This document shows, in pieces, positions 44,905 through 53,890 of a stretch of 64,000 bases of DNA; within the stretch, counting starts at the first letter, position 1, and each line of letters starts with the position of its first letter. Below the pieces are notes generated by a model. That model had not been told where the DNA came from, did not search any database, and saw only the letters and a program-made list of their open reading frames with translations. A program made the position numbers and the translations under genes. Origin of the DNA: Rhodohalobacter sulfatireducens (GTDB taxonomy: Bacteria; Bacteroidota; Rhodothermia; Balneolales; Balneolaceae); the NCBI RefSeq assembly GCF_022012475.1, contig NZ_JAKLWS010000012.1, positions 1 through 64,000 of the forward strand. Reading direction: 5' to 3'.

Positions 44905-46458
44905 ATGAACATATTTAAAAAATCCCTACAAGTAATTGCTATTCTTCTTGGGATCTTTCTATTGATATTTTTTACTGCCATACTATGGCCTTTAGAGGAA
45001 TTACCTGTTGTTCCTTCTCAGAAGGATAGCGTCATTCAAAATGTATCAATAATAGATGTAGAGAATGGTTCTGTCCATCGAAATCAATCCGTTTTGATTA
45101 GAGATGGAATCATCAGGCAAATTACAGCATCTGACTCCATGAATATCAGCGATGGAACTGTGGTAATAGATGCTGGGAATAAGTATTTGGTCCCTGGCTT
45201 TTGGGACATGCACGTTCATACTATTAAGATGTCTCCACGGCTGCACTATCCTTTGATGGTAGCTTATGGCATCACCGGCATCCGCGATATGGGTCTTTCA
45301 TCCGCCGATAGTAGTGATTCTTTCTTTACTCATATGTCAGATAAGAGAATCCGGAATTTAGATGTTCTTGCCGGTAAATATCCCGGACCACAAATATTGG
45401 CAATTGCGAGTCATGTGCTGGAGAATGCCGGTAACCTTGATGCTTACAATTCGGTCCCAGAAAAAACCACATTGGAGGAAAAGGTTCAGGTTTTCTTAGA
45501 GGAATCATCAAAACAAGATTCAGATTTTATTAAGCTTCAGTTGAAAGGGCCAGGTTCGAGAGAGATTTTCAAATATCTAAAAAAGCATGCACCTAATTAC
45601 AATTTACCACTATGGGGACATATACCTGAAGAGGTACCAGCATCGGAAGCACTGGTCCACCTTAACAGCCTTGAACATGCAAGAGCATTGATTTATGGCT
45701 CTTATAAAAGTTCAAATGAGATCGTTTCAGGAAAACTCTCGCACGATGATTTCGACACACCGGGGTTATTTCTTAGTGAAATTGTATCAGGTTACGATAG
45801 TACGAAGGCCGCTGAACTATTTAGAATCATGAAACAGTATGGGACTGCCTACTGTCCAACCCACGTTACACGACGTTGGGAGGCTTTTTTAGATGATCCT
45901 GAATATCTGGATTATAAGAGAGTTGATTATGTACCGTGGCTTCAGAAAACGATGTGGGGTATTGATCGATCAATGATGCTCGAATTAGATACGACTTCTA
46001 CTGCAAGAGAAGCATTTATGGATTTCTATTTGAAAGGTCTTGAAATAACCGGAAAAGCAAATGATGAAGGTGTTCTTATTATGGCGGGCACTGATGCTCT
46101 CGACAGTTATGTATTTTATGGTTCAAGTATGCATGATGAACTTGAAGAGATGGTAAAAGCAGGACTCACCACATCTGAAGCACTTAAAACCGCAACACTT
46201 AATCCGGCTATCCATCTTGGTTTGGAAAAAGAGTATGGAAGCATTGAAGTGGGCAAAAAAGCCGATCTTATTATACTTGACAAAAATCCCTTGGATGACA
46301 TTAAATCTATAAGGGAGATTTCGGCAGTCATTCAGAATGGAAGATTTTACAACTCAAAAAAAATTCAGGAATTAAAAGACTTTACGAAACGACAGGCCGC
46401 CAGCTTTTCTCTGACCTGTAAAATGATCTGGCATTTACTGATTTCAATAATCTTCTAA
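44905..46458 (+). CDS. Membrane-anchored amidohydrolase
   Basis: This 517-residue metal-dependent hydrolase has an N-terminal anchor helix (about 6-30). The metal-binding start is FWDMHVHT with His103 and His105, followed by YGITGIRDMG. Further ligands are likely in LWGHIPEE, SLEHARAL and the aspartate of MAGTDAL. The C-terminal TTSEALKTATLNPAIHLGLEKEYGSIEVGKKADLIILDKNP closes the composite beta-sandwich as in imidazolonepropionase-like peptidases. It follows the serine hydrolase by 9 bp and probably forms an operon with it. A partial duplication of the araC 3' end begins at its stop codon. Confidence 0.9.
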   Translation: MNIFKKSLQVIAILLGIFLLIFFTAILWPLEELPVVPSQKDSVIQNVSIIDVENGSVHRNQSVLIRDGIIRQITASDSMNISDGTVVIDAGNKYLVPGFWDMHVHTIKMSPRLHYPLMVAYGITGIRDMGLSSADSSDSFFTHMSDKRIRNLDVLAGKYPGPQILAIASHVLENAGNLDAYNSVPEKTTLEEKVQVFLEESSKQDSDFIKLQLKGPGSREIFKYLKKHAPNYNLPLWGHIPEEVPASEALVHLNSLEHARALIYGSYKSSNEIVSGKLSHDDFDTPGLFLSEIVSGYDSTKAAELFRIMKQYGTAYCPTHVTRRWEAFLDDPEYLDYKRVDYVPWLQKTMWGIDRSMMLELDTTSTAREAFMDFYLKGLEITGKANDEGVLIMAGTDALDSYVFYGSSMHDELEEMVKAGLTTSEALKTATLNPAIHLGLEKEYGSIEVGKKADLIILDKNPLDDIKSIREISAVIQNGRFYNSKKIQELKDFTKRQAASFSLTCKMIWHLLISIIF

Positions 46459-46650
46459 ACGATTACATTTTTCCCTACATGTTGCATATGAACCGTAAAC
46501 TTAAGCAACTTCTATCAGATACTCACTTGGGATAACGCCCGTACTTTGTTTAAATACCCTGTAGAACGATGCGCTGCTGTTAAATCCGATAATCGTTGAC
46601 AAACTCAAAGAAGTTTATATCGAATGATCCCTTTATGACGGCCGAAAGGA
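46453..46650 (-). pseudogene. Partial duplicate of the araC 3' end
   Basis: This stretch repeats the last part of the AraC-type gene (48317-48590) with high identity: ccctacatgttgcatatgaaccgtaaacttaagcaact and gcccgtactttgtttaaataccctgtagaacgatg are shared. A 77 bp internal deletion (between ccg and ccg, corresponding to about 48452-48528) shifts the frame, so it cannot encode the helix-turn-helix. The repeat also includes flanking non-coding sequence past the stop and begins at the stop codon of the amidohydrolase gene. The intact gene and this copy are direct repeats around the serine hydrolase gene. Confidence 0.85.
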
Positions 46651-46698
46651 GGTATTGTTTTGTTTCTTTACTTCAGACCTTTTCTTCGAGAGTTCACG

Positions 46699-48159
46699 CT
46701 AATTTCGTTTTGAAAACATAAAATCTACTTCATTTAGACCTTTTCGGGTTAATCCTAAACTGAAGGTTTCATTCTCAGGATTCACTCTAAAAGTAATCAA
46801 GTTGGGGAACTCTCTAAATTGGAATAAACCTTCCCCAATGTAGACTCCCTCTGCCGTCGGACCGGTAAAAAAAGGAGAAATCGTAAGAATACCCGTGGAG
46901 TCAAATTCAACAGTCATTTCTGCATCTAAATGAGGATTGAAATAATTACCTTTGATTTTATCTGCAAGTTTTTTGGGTACCGGTACATTATTATCAGGAA
47001 ATGGTTTCTCCCATCCATAACTACTAATAATTTTATCCCGGAATGTATTAATGATAGGTTCCCGGATGCTGTTTGGTCCGTTTCCAAACATTGCAATCGC
47101 ATTTCCGCCCTCCATAGTTCCATAGATGTATCCCCCTGTTCCTGTGTTAGCTCCACCGTGAGAAAACCAATGCTGATTTCCAAAATACCCAAACCTTTCA
47201 AAACCGTAACTCCAACCTCCTCCAACTTTTATTGTAACAACTTCAGTAACTTTTTTTGCTGTGTTTTGAGATAAAATGGTTCCTTTACCTGCTAAAGCTT
47301 TTTGGATTTCAATAAGCAATTTTGCCATATCTTCTGGTGTAGACCACATACCTGAAGCAGCTACCTGGGGAGTAATAGGAATACCTGTTTGTATTATTGT
47401 ACCATTTTCATTGTGAGCTTTTGCCACATTTTTAAAGAATTGAGTCTCTTGAGGCTGAATCATTGAGGTTCTTGTCATTTGTAATGGTTCAAATAAATGT
47501 TCACTTGCCAATTTATGCAGTGGAGTATTTAGATGGTCTTCAAGAGCCATTTGAACCAGTGTATAACCACCGCCACTATACTTCCAGCTGGTGCCCGGTT
47601 CAAATATTACTTCAACCGGCTCATCATAGCCTGGAATCCTACCCTCAAGACTTTCTTTTAGAGAAGGTAAATCATCACTGTTATAATAATCTGTAAACCC
47701 ATGTTGTGTTGTTCCTGCAGTGTGACTAAGCAGATGGTAGAGTGTAACAGGCTGATTTTTTGTAAAATTATTATCAGATAACTTCCATCTCTTTAGGTAA
47801 TCGTTTACTGGTTTTGATAAATCAATTTTACCTTTCTCTTCAAGTATTGCTGCTACTAAAGCGGTGACTGGTTTTGAAATTGAGGCCGTACTAAATACGG
47901 TCTTTTCATTTATTGGTTTGCCAGATATGATATCGGTTATCCCCCATTGTTCTACCCAAACAGTTTCGTAATCTTCAACCACAGCCAAGGATAAACCTCT
48001 CAATTTTTCCTCAGCCAGAAGAGAGTCAATAGAGATTGATACACCATTGAAAGTTTTTGAATCAAAAGTACCTGGTCCTGTCTGAGAAAATACAAGAACG
48101 GGCAAAAAGACCAGGAGGAGTATAAAACTTTTTAAGGAGATAGAAGTTGACATTGTCAT
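46699..48159 (-). CDS. Class C beta-lactamase-like serine hydrolase (2)
   Basis: This 486-residue exported enzyme has a signal peptide (about 1-26, ending LVFSQ). The nucleophile motif is SISK (STASISKPVTA, Ser93 and Lys96). The second motif reads YSGGGYTLVQ instead of Y-x-N, a change shared by some esterase-type members. The third is HGGANTGTGGYI. HLLSHTAGTTQHGF is typical of the family. A C-terminal beta domain (about 385-486, KIKGNYFNPHLDAEMTVEFDSTG) resembles the extra domains of the paralogue at 43198. It is divergent in detail from that gene but shares architecture. It is bordered by the two copies of the araC 3' end. Confidence 0.87.
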   Translation of the reverse strand: MTMSTSISLKSFILLLVFLPVLVFSQTGPGTFDSKTFNGVSISIDSLLAEEKLRGLSLAVVEDYETVWVEQWGITDIISGKPINEKTVFSTASISKPVTALVAAILEEKGKIDLSKPVNDYLKRWKLSDNNFTKNQPVTLYHLLSHTAGTTQHGFTDYYNSDDLPSLKESLEGRIPGYDEPVEVIFEPGTSWKYSGGGYTLVQMALEDHLNTPLHKLASEHLFEPLQMTRTSMIQPQETQFFKNVAKAHNENGTIIQTGIPITPQVAASGMWSTPEDMAKLLIEIQKALAGKGTILSQNTAKKVTEVVTIKVGGGWSYGFERFGYFGNQHWFSHGGANTGTGGYIYGTMEGGNAIAMFGNGPNSIREPIINTFRDKIISSYGWEKPFPDNNVPVPKKLADKIKGNYFNPHLDAEMTVEFDSTGILTISPFFTGPTAEGVYIGEGLFQFREFPNLITFRVNPENETFSLGLTRKGLNEVDFMFSKRN

Positions 48160-48365
48160 ATTGTTTAGTTCAAGTGTTTAATACTGGCGATGTTACGCAA
48201 GACAATTTTAAACGTTGAACTGAACATCTCTCAACTTCTAATATGAGATACTAAAACCATATTCTAATGCAATGGAACAGAAGTAAATTAGAAGAGGGCT
48301 TAGTGATCTCAGTAGTGTTCTGAACGATTATATTTTTCCCTACATGTTGCATATGAACCGTAAAC

Positions 48366-49499
48366 TTAAGCAACTCCCTTCAGATACTCACTCGGTGTAA
48401 CGCCCGTACTTTGTTTAAATACCCTGTAGAACGATGCACTGCTGTTAAATCCGCATTCTCGGGCGATCGCATCAATAGTATAGTGGGAATATGATGGGTC
48501 CGGCAGTTTACTTTTTACTTCTTCAACCCGATAATCGTTGACAAACTCAAAGAAGTTTTTATCGAATGATCCATTGATGATCGCCGAGAGATGATGGCTT
48601 GGAATATCCAGTAGCCTGCTCAAATCACTGATACGTAATTCAGGGTTCAAATATGGTTTTTCCTCTTCCATGAATGAAAGAATTCGTTGCGCTTCTTCTT
48701 GCAGATTTTCGCTGGTTTTCTCCTTCAACTCCTCATGTTGATCAGAAATCGGGGTTGTGAAAAAAGAGTGGTCGGACGTTACAGCAGAAATACCAAACGC
48801 CTGCACAAACAATGTTAAAAATGTGTAGGTCAGGTAGTCGTAAGTGAAGAAAAGGTCGAAATTTGCGATCAACAGAATATGGTAGAGAAGTGTAAAGCCC
48901 CAGTAAAAAACAAACCCGGAGAGCATAAAAATCACCCATCGGTCCCTGTAAATAAGATCATTTGAATATTCAAAGCCTACTTTTTTAAAGTATGCTCGAA
49001 AGTTGCGAAGAGCTACAATGCCGTAGATTAGTTGCGACAGCATGAACAGGAAATAGAAATAATCCGGCGAAACATTGTAGTTTTCGTAAAAGGAGTTGTA
49101 GTAAGCTATCTTGGCATCTCCCTGAAGCAGATAATAATCCCAGATATAAATGATAGCCAGAAGGAAGGGGAGCAGATGGAAAAGATCCCGCCAGTAAAAC
49201 GTTCTGTTTTTTTGAGTTGAAAATCGTTCAAAAAAGTATAGAAGCGGACCCGTTAAAAACCAAAGTGGCTCAACTGTCCAAATGAAGTGAGGGAATGCCA
49301 AGTACCAGTCAAAGTACATATATAGAAAATGGAGTGACTGAACACCCACAATCAGGAGTATGAGTATAATAACCGTTCTCTGGGAGCGGTTCCCCTGCTT
49401 TTGAAAAGAGAGCAGACCGGCTAGGACAAAACACTGCACCATGCCCCATGTGATGATGAGAGTCCAGAGGTTTTGTTCAGCTCCTGTGATATCTTCCAT
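48366..49499 (-). CDS. AraC-type regulator with membrane sensor domain
   Basis: This 377-residue protein combines about seven transmembrane helices (about 12-235) with a C-terminal AraC DNA-binding domain (about 270-375). The helices include LWTLIITWGMVQCFVLAGLL, then RTVIILILLIVGVQSLHFLYMYF, then VIFMLSGFVFYWGFTLLYHILL. The DNA-binding domain has two HTH motifs: LRISDLSRLLDIPSHHLSAIIN and the signature IDAIARECGFNSSASFYRVFKQSTGVTPSEYL. This type senses an envelope or membrane signal directly. The neighbouring serine hydrolases are possible targets. A truncated duplicate of its 3' end lies at 46453-46650. Confidence 0.93.
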   Translation of the reverse strand: MEDITGAEQNLWTLIITWGMVQCFVLAGLLSFQKQGNRSQRTVIILILLIVGVQSLHFLYMYFDWYLAFPHFIWTVEPLWFLTGPLLYFFERFSTQKNRTFYWRDLFHLLPFLLAIIYIWDYYLLQGDAKIAYYNSFYENYNVSPDYFYFLFMLSQLIYGIVALRNFRAYFKKVGFEYSNDLIYRDRWVIFMLSGFVFYWGFTLLYHILLIANFDLFFTYDYLTYTFLTLFVQAFGISAVTSDHSFFTTPISDQHEELKEKTSENLQEEAQRILSFMEEEKPYLNPELRISDLSRLLDIPSHHLSAIINGSFDKNFFEFVNDYRVEEVKSKLPDPSYSHYTIDAIARECGFNSSASFYRVFKQSTGVTPSEYLKGVA

Positions 49500-50260
49500 G
49501 TCAATAACTTTAAATTCATTCTGTATATACGCAAAAAGATGGAATGCGTCTTAAAACGAATCTCAACATTTCTCTCATTTTACAAGATGAGAGGAGTTGG
49601 CTGGGTAAGAATGAGCTAAATATGTAGAATAAGAAGAATATAGTCTTTATCGAGTTGTGAAGGTTCGATACTGTTTAGCAGTGATTAAAGTGACATGAAG
49701 TATTCCCTGACAGGCTTGTCGGGGATTTTCCAAGAATCACTTCGATATCAAGAAAAGAACTCTTTTAAGTGCTTTGCACTCCCGAATTCTCTGACACGTT
49801 TTTACGTAAGCTTGATCTTTCTTTATAAACTAAACAGGTAATAGGTCCGTCTTCGCAACGGGCATTAAAAGTAAGTAAGTGGAGCTATCTATTACTGTCA
49901 GTTTCGACCGACGGATAAGTGAGGAGTTTTAAGGTTGGTTTTAACTGCATCCCGTTGGCGATAATTCTTCTCTAAATGACTTAATAATCGTATGATTTTA
50001 GTCTATACCAACTCCGGATTTGCTCCGTACCAACTCCGCAAAATTGGAGAGTCGGGTTGGAGAAGACATGAGGTTGGCTTTGACGGGACGGTGTAGTGAC
50101 CTTTTGTCTGTCCCGAGCAAAGCGGGACTGTGAAACGGTATACGAATGGCGCTCTGCTTTATATGGCACGAGCAAAAGAGCAAATTAGCTTGTCGAGTCG
50201 AATCCACGCAACGAGATGAGTAAAACTATTTTCCGATATATTTTTATCGAATACTCACCT
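49500..50260. other. Long gap without a recognisable gene
   Basis: The 761 bp contain hairpins tccctgaca / tgtcgggga (49705-49726) and gtcccg / cgggac near 50111-50129. The reading frames in 49981-50207 look accidental. Nothing else was seen. Confidence 0.5.
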
Positions 50261-50428
50261 TCAAGAATCGTTGTCTTTCTTTTTTTCTTTTTCATGGCCC
50301 GGGCGGGTACGGGAGGGGGGATCACTAGCCGGGAAAGTTTGATTGAGTTCCTTGTCTAACTTTTTCTTCTCTTTTTGAGCATTATTTTTGAGCTGCTTCT
50401 TCTTGGATTCATCCTTCTTATCATTCAT
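50261..50428 (-). CDS. Small basic FPASDPPS protein
   Basis: This 55-residue protein is not in the range of usual gene finders. It is very lysine-rich at the N-terminus (KKDESKKKQLKNNAQKEKKK, about 4-23). A conserved-looking core, LDKELNQTFPASDPPSRTRPG (about 24-44), follows, and then a charged tail KEKKKDNDS. The motif L-D-x-x-L-x-x-x-FPASDPP is shared by many short bacterial hypothetical proteins of unknown function, which supports a real gene. It has no signal peptide. Upstream is aagaatgattt without a strong ribosome site. Confidence 0.6.
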   Translation of the reverse strand: MNDKKDESKKKQLKNNAQKEKKKLDKELNQTFPASDPPSRTRPGHEKEKKKDNDS

Positions 50429-50551
50429 AATAAATCATTCTTTTTTTAAAAGAGAGTTCAGTCACTCTACTATAATAACGCAGAAGACAATAAAAGCATT
50501 CAATTTGTCCTCAATTGCATTGATATTGACACATGGCTGCCTTTAAGGACT

Positions 50552-50645
50552 TCATTCATAACCAAATTCAATCATATGTGGTTCAATTCCCCGATCCTCT
50601 GGGTCGGAAAAGATGAAAAGTTGCCTCCTTCTTCCATAGTGATAC
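50552..50645 (-). pseudogene. Remnant of a glyoxalase/VOC protein C-terminus
   Basis: On the minus strand the sequence reads GRRRQLFIFSDPEDRGIE and PHMIEFGYE before a stop. GRRQxFxxDPxGNxIE is the typical C-terminal strand signature of vicinal oxygen chelate proteins. The upstream part is out of frame (HEGITMEE), so only the end is left. The palindrome accttgcggg / ccctgaggt near 50712-50736 is next to it. The rest of 50429-50879 shows no gene. Confidence 0.45.
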
Positions 50646-50879
50646 CTTCGTGGAAAGGGGAACACTTTATAATAAGTTCAAATGTGCAGAAACGATTTGA
50701 ATTATACATTGATACCTTGCGGGCTCTGCCCTGAGGTTGTTTATTGCTCATTCAATTTCACAATATTTGAACAGAGAAATGCTTATGCTTTGGATCATGT
50801 TTAAATTTTGCTTTAATTGGAATAATCCTCATAAGCAGCACCAAGTAGCTGTATAACAAATCTAAAGAACAAAGAAATC

Positions 50880-51242
50880 ATGGGATATCTCATCGTCATA
50901 TTAAAACTCATCGTTGGTCTCAGTATCTTAAATGTCTGGTTGCTGCGCTCCGGTAAAAAAACACAATGGAGAGGAGGGAATGCAGGCAATCTTGAAGAGG
51001 AGTTCAAAGCTTATGGTCTATCCAAATCGTTTATGTGGACCATTGGCGGGTTGAAGATTCTTTTAGCGGTTGCTCTCCTGGCTTCGATTTGGTATCCGGT
51101 GCTTGAAATGTATGCAGCCTATGGTATTGCAATTTTAATGCTGGGGGCGGTAAGCATGCATATTAAGGTTAAAGATCCTGTAAAGAAATCTATTCCCGCG
51201 TTTACGTTTTTGGTTCTGTCTTTGGCTATTGCTCTTTTATAA
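50880..51242 (+). CDS. DoxX-like membrane protein (1)
   Basis: This 120-residue protein has four transmembrane helices (about 2-20, 49-70, 74-92 and 100-119). The family pattern GLSKSFMWTIGGLKILLAVALL and MHIKVKDPVKKSIPAFTFLVL matches the short DoxX_2 group. No active-site residues are evident; members of DoxX are linked to quinone or redox stress but the role is unclear. The second DoxX-like gene on the opposite strand overlaps its 3' end by 6 bp. Confidence 0.8.
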   Translation: MGYLIVILKLIVGLSILNVWLLRSGKKTQWRGGNAGNLEEEFKAYGLSKSFMWTIGGLKILLAVALLASIWYPVLEMYAAYGIAILMLGAVSMHIKVKDPVKKSIPAFTFLVLSLAIALL

Positions 51243-51599
51243 GTCATTTAATAGGAGCATAAGATACCTGATTGCCAGGTAACCGTTGACTGTCATAAAG
51301 AAAAAAGAAGGCAAGGCCTGGTTCAGGGAATCCCGGATCTTCAAACGGGTTATGAATGCAATGAGCATCATAAAGCTCAACCCTGCGGCGGCAAAAAAGC
51401 CAATTATACTGATGTATAAGCCTGCTACCAGTCCGCATGCACCCAACAATTGAGTGATACCCGTGAGCTTTCTAAGGGAATCATTCATACCATAACGAAC
51501 GAACTCCTTAATCATAAAGGGGGATCTCAGGCACTGTATGCCGTAAACAGCAAAGAACAAAGCAATAATAATTGACAGAAATATTGTGGAGTTACTCAA
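51237..51599 (-). CDS. DoxX-like membrane protein (2)
   Basis: This 120-residue protein has four helices (about 5-22, 45-66, 70-88 and 95-115). It has the same length and layout as the preceding gene, with YGMNDSLRKLTGITQLLGACGLVAGLY and LKIRDSLNQALPSFFFM at matching places. It is therefore a diverged paralogue, or at least the same family. The two genes face each other with stop codons overlapping by 6 bp. Confidence 0.78.
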   Translation of the reverse strand: MSNSTIFLSIIIALFFAVYGIQCLRSPFMIKEFVRYGMNDSLRKLTGITQLLGACGLVAGLYISIIGFFAAAGLSFMMLIAFITRLKIRDSLNQALPSFFFMTVNGYLAIRYLMLLLNDL

Positions 51600-51846
51600 T
51601 AAGATCCTTTTTTCATAAAGAAGGTGTGTATAGAGTGAACTTCATAAACCATAGCCCCTGCAGCTATCGTTCATTTTGTCAAAGGAGTCAAAATTAAACT
51701 TGATAGATTGTTCAGAATGTATTCCTTTGTCACGGCAGAAGAGAGGTACTCGTTCTCGTCTCAAAGGAGGATAAGAAATATCATAAGTAATATCTCGAAA
51801 CCTGTTTGTTACTCACGAATGACCATACCGAAATGATCGACATAAC

Positions 51847-51923
51847 GTGTATATGAAGAAATTGATCCAGTTAGCAACCAAAAAATCCGGTTTAACTGTC
51901 AAACCGATTATTTTCATATACAC
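51847..51923. repeat. Long hairpin in the gap before the FAD oxidoreductase
   Basis: gtgtatatgaa (51847-51857) and ttcatatacac (51913-51923) are exact inverted copies, with cggttt / aaaccg inside. The rest of 51600-52144 is AT-rich with no gene seen. Confidence 0.6.
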
Positions 51924-52144
51924 ATATTAAAAGTGAAATTTGCTTTGTGACTTCTGCTCATACAATCAACTTGACCGGTTTAATTACAAATGCTAGCAGA
52001 AGATTTGAATCCAATAAATGTCATTGATACCGGGTAACTGTTTTGCAAATTTTGGATTGATGAGTATTAAAAAGGGGACCCTCAAAATATTGCAAGCCTC
52101 CGAAGTGAATTCGTTTACATCACGCAATTCCGTATTTTTGGCGA

Positions 52145-53701
52145 ATGCAAAAAGAACTACAGATACGGGTGCTCCCCGAAGTGGCAGGTGAGCCTCGGTT
52201 ATTGAAAGAATACCTTATAGATAAGGAGGGACTTGCACTTGGAGATCTTCGGCATGTGCAGGTATTGCGCCGTTCCATTGATGCCCGATCCCGGCAGGCC
52301 TACTACCAGCTGAAGGTGCGGCTTTATATCAACGAAGTGTATCAACCGGAGAAGATCTCGCTGCCTGATTATCCCAATGTAGCAAATGCTGAAGAAGTGA
52401 TCATAATCGGAGCGGGACCGGCCGGGTTGTTTGCCGCCCTGGAACTCCTGGAAAATGGGTTGAAACCGGTTATAATCGAAAGAGGAAAAAATGTAAAAGA
52501 CCGCATCCGGGATCTCAAGCAGATCAATGTGCATCATATTGTGAACGAGGATTCGAATTACTGTTTTGGGGAGGGAGGAGCCGGGACTTATTCGGATGGA
52601 AAGCTCTACACCCGTTCAAAAAAACGGGGGGATGTCCGAAAGGTACTGGAGCTTTTAGTGGGTTTTGGAGCTGTAGAAAATATCCTTGTAGAAGCTCATC
52701 CACATATTGGAACCAATAAGCTCCCTGCAATCATAGCGAATATGCGGGAGTGTATTTTGCAGCATGGAGGTGAAATCCATTTCAATACCCGAGTAACAGG
52801 CCTGATCACCGATTCCACTTCCATCAAAGGGGTGAAGGCGCAGGATGGTTCGACCTATTCTGCCAAGAGGGTGATCCTGGCAACGGGTCATTCAGCCCGT
52901 GATATTTTTGAGCTGTTGTACCGGGAGGGGATAGAGATTGAGCTGAAGCCGCTGGCCATAGGCGTACGTGTGGAGCATCCGCAATCTTTGATCGATTCCA
53001 TACAGTACAATTGCAAAACCCGGGGGGACTATCTTCCCCCGGCATCCTACAGCATTGCTAAGCAGGTAAACGGCCGCGGGGTTTATTCGTTTTGTATGTG
53101 CCCGGGAGGGGTTATCGCTCCCTGTGCTACCTCACCGGGAGAGATAGTGACCAACGGATGGTCATCCTCGAGACGGGCACGTTCAACCTCAAATTCGGGG
53201 ATTGTAGTGGAATTAACGCCCGAAGATTTCAAACCTTTTGAAAAATACGGACCGTTAGCAGCGATGGAGTTTCAGCGATTCATTGAGCAGAAAGCCTGGG
53301 CAGAAGGTGGAAAGACCCAGGCGGCTCCGGCTCAACGCCTACTGGACTTTATCAAAGGAGACCTTTCCAGGGACTTGCCCAACACATCTTATGCTCCTGG
53401 GATTACTTCTGTTGAACTGGGTTCTGTACTTCCTGAACTGATTCACAAAAATTTGAAAGAAGGGTTCTTGCAATTTGAGAAAAGCATGCGTGGATACCTG
53501 ACCAATGATGCCGTAGTGCATGCACCTGAGTCGCGAACGTCCAGCCCGGTTAAAATTCCACGGAATCGTGAAACTTTAGAGCATGTTCAGATCTCCGGGC
53601 TATATCCATGTGGAGAAGGAGCGGGTTATGCCGGAGGCATTGTATCGGCCGCCATGGACGGAATGAGATGTGCGAAACAGATAAATGCTCATTCGCGGTA
53701 A
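52145..53701 (+). CDS. NAD(P)/FAD-dependent oxidoreductase (COG2509-like)
   Basis: This 518-residue flavoprotein has an N-terminal domain with VLRRSIDARSRQAYYQLKVRL (about 41-61), a conserved lead of this family. The FAD-binding motif GAGPAGLFAA (about 91-100) and ERGKNVKDRIRDL follow. CFGEGGAGTYSDGKLYTR (about 143-160) is the most diagnostic block. The late segment GLYPCGEGAGYAGGIVSAAMDG binds the flavin as in other two-domain enzymes. Its physiological reaction is unknown; homologues are found widely as single genes. It has no signal peptide and is cytoplasmic. Confidence 0.92.
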   Translation: MQKELQIRVLPEVAGEPRLLKEYLIDKEGLALGDLRHVQVLRRSIDARSRQAYYQLKVRLYINEVYQPEKISLPDYPNVANAEEVIIIGAGPAGLFAALELLENGLKPVIIERGKNVKDRIRDLKQINVHHIVNEDSNYCFGEGGAGTYSDGKLYTRSKKRGDVRKVLELLVGFGAVENILVEAHPHIGTNKLPAIIANMRECILQHGGEIHFNTRVTGLITDSTSIKGVKAQDGSTYSAKRVILATGHSARDIFELLYREGIEIELKPLAIGVRVEHPQSLIDSIQYNCKTRGDYLPPASYSIAKQVNGRGVYSFCMCPGGVIAPCATSPGEIVTNGWSSSRRARSTSNSGIVVELTPEDFKPFEKYGPLAAMEFQRFIEQKAWAEGGKTQAAPAQRLLDFIKGDLSRDLPNTSYAPGITSVELGSVLPELIHKNLKEGFLQFEKSMRGYLTNDAVVHAPESRTSSPVKIPRNRETLEHVQISGLYPCGEGAGYAGGIVSAAMDGMRCAKQINAHSR

Positions 53702-53830
53702 GAAACAGATCCGGTGCTTAAGCAAGTCCATGATTTGGGTAAGGGCAGAAGAGTAGCCTGAGCTTCAGTTTTTATTTTGAAAGAAGATCTCCTGAAAAAC
53801 TACAATTATATAATTTGCGTGATATTTCAT

Positions 53831-53868
53831 AAAAAAAGCCCCTGATCCATATCAAAACCAGAGGCTTT
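53831..53868 (-). terminator. Terminator of the secreted protein gene at 53891
   Basis: The stem aaagcccctg / cagaggcttt has one mismatch, and on the minus strand a run of seven T follows. It may also serve the oxidoreductase transcript from the other side. Confidence 0.8.
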
Positions 53869-53890
53869 ACTTTTACACAAAAGTCATTAT

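Noticed and set aside
46453-46650. Independent small regulator gene
   Set aside because: Letter-for-letter similarity to the araC 3' end with a frame-breaking 77 bp deletion shows it is a truncated duplicate.
49981-50207. Two overlapping minus-strand frames of about 65 residues
   Set aside because: Both frames share the same bases, have no family pattern and cross a hairpin; neither looks coding.
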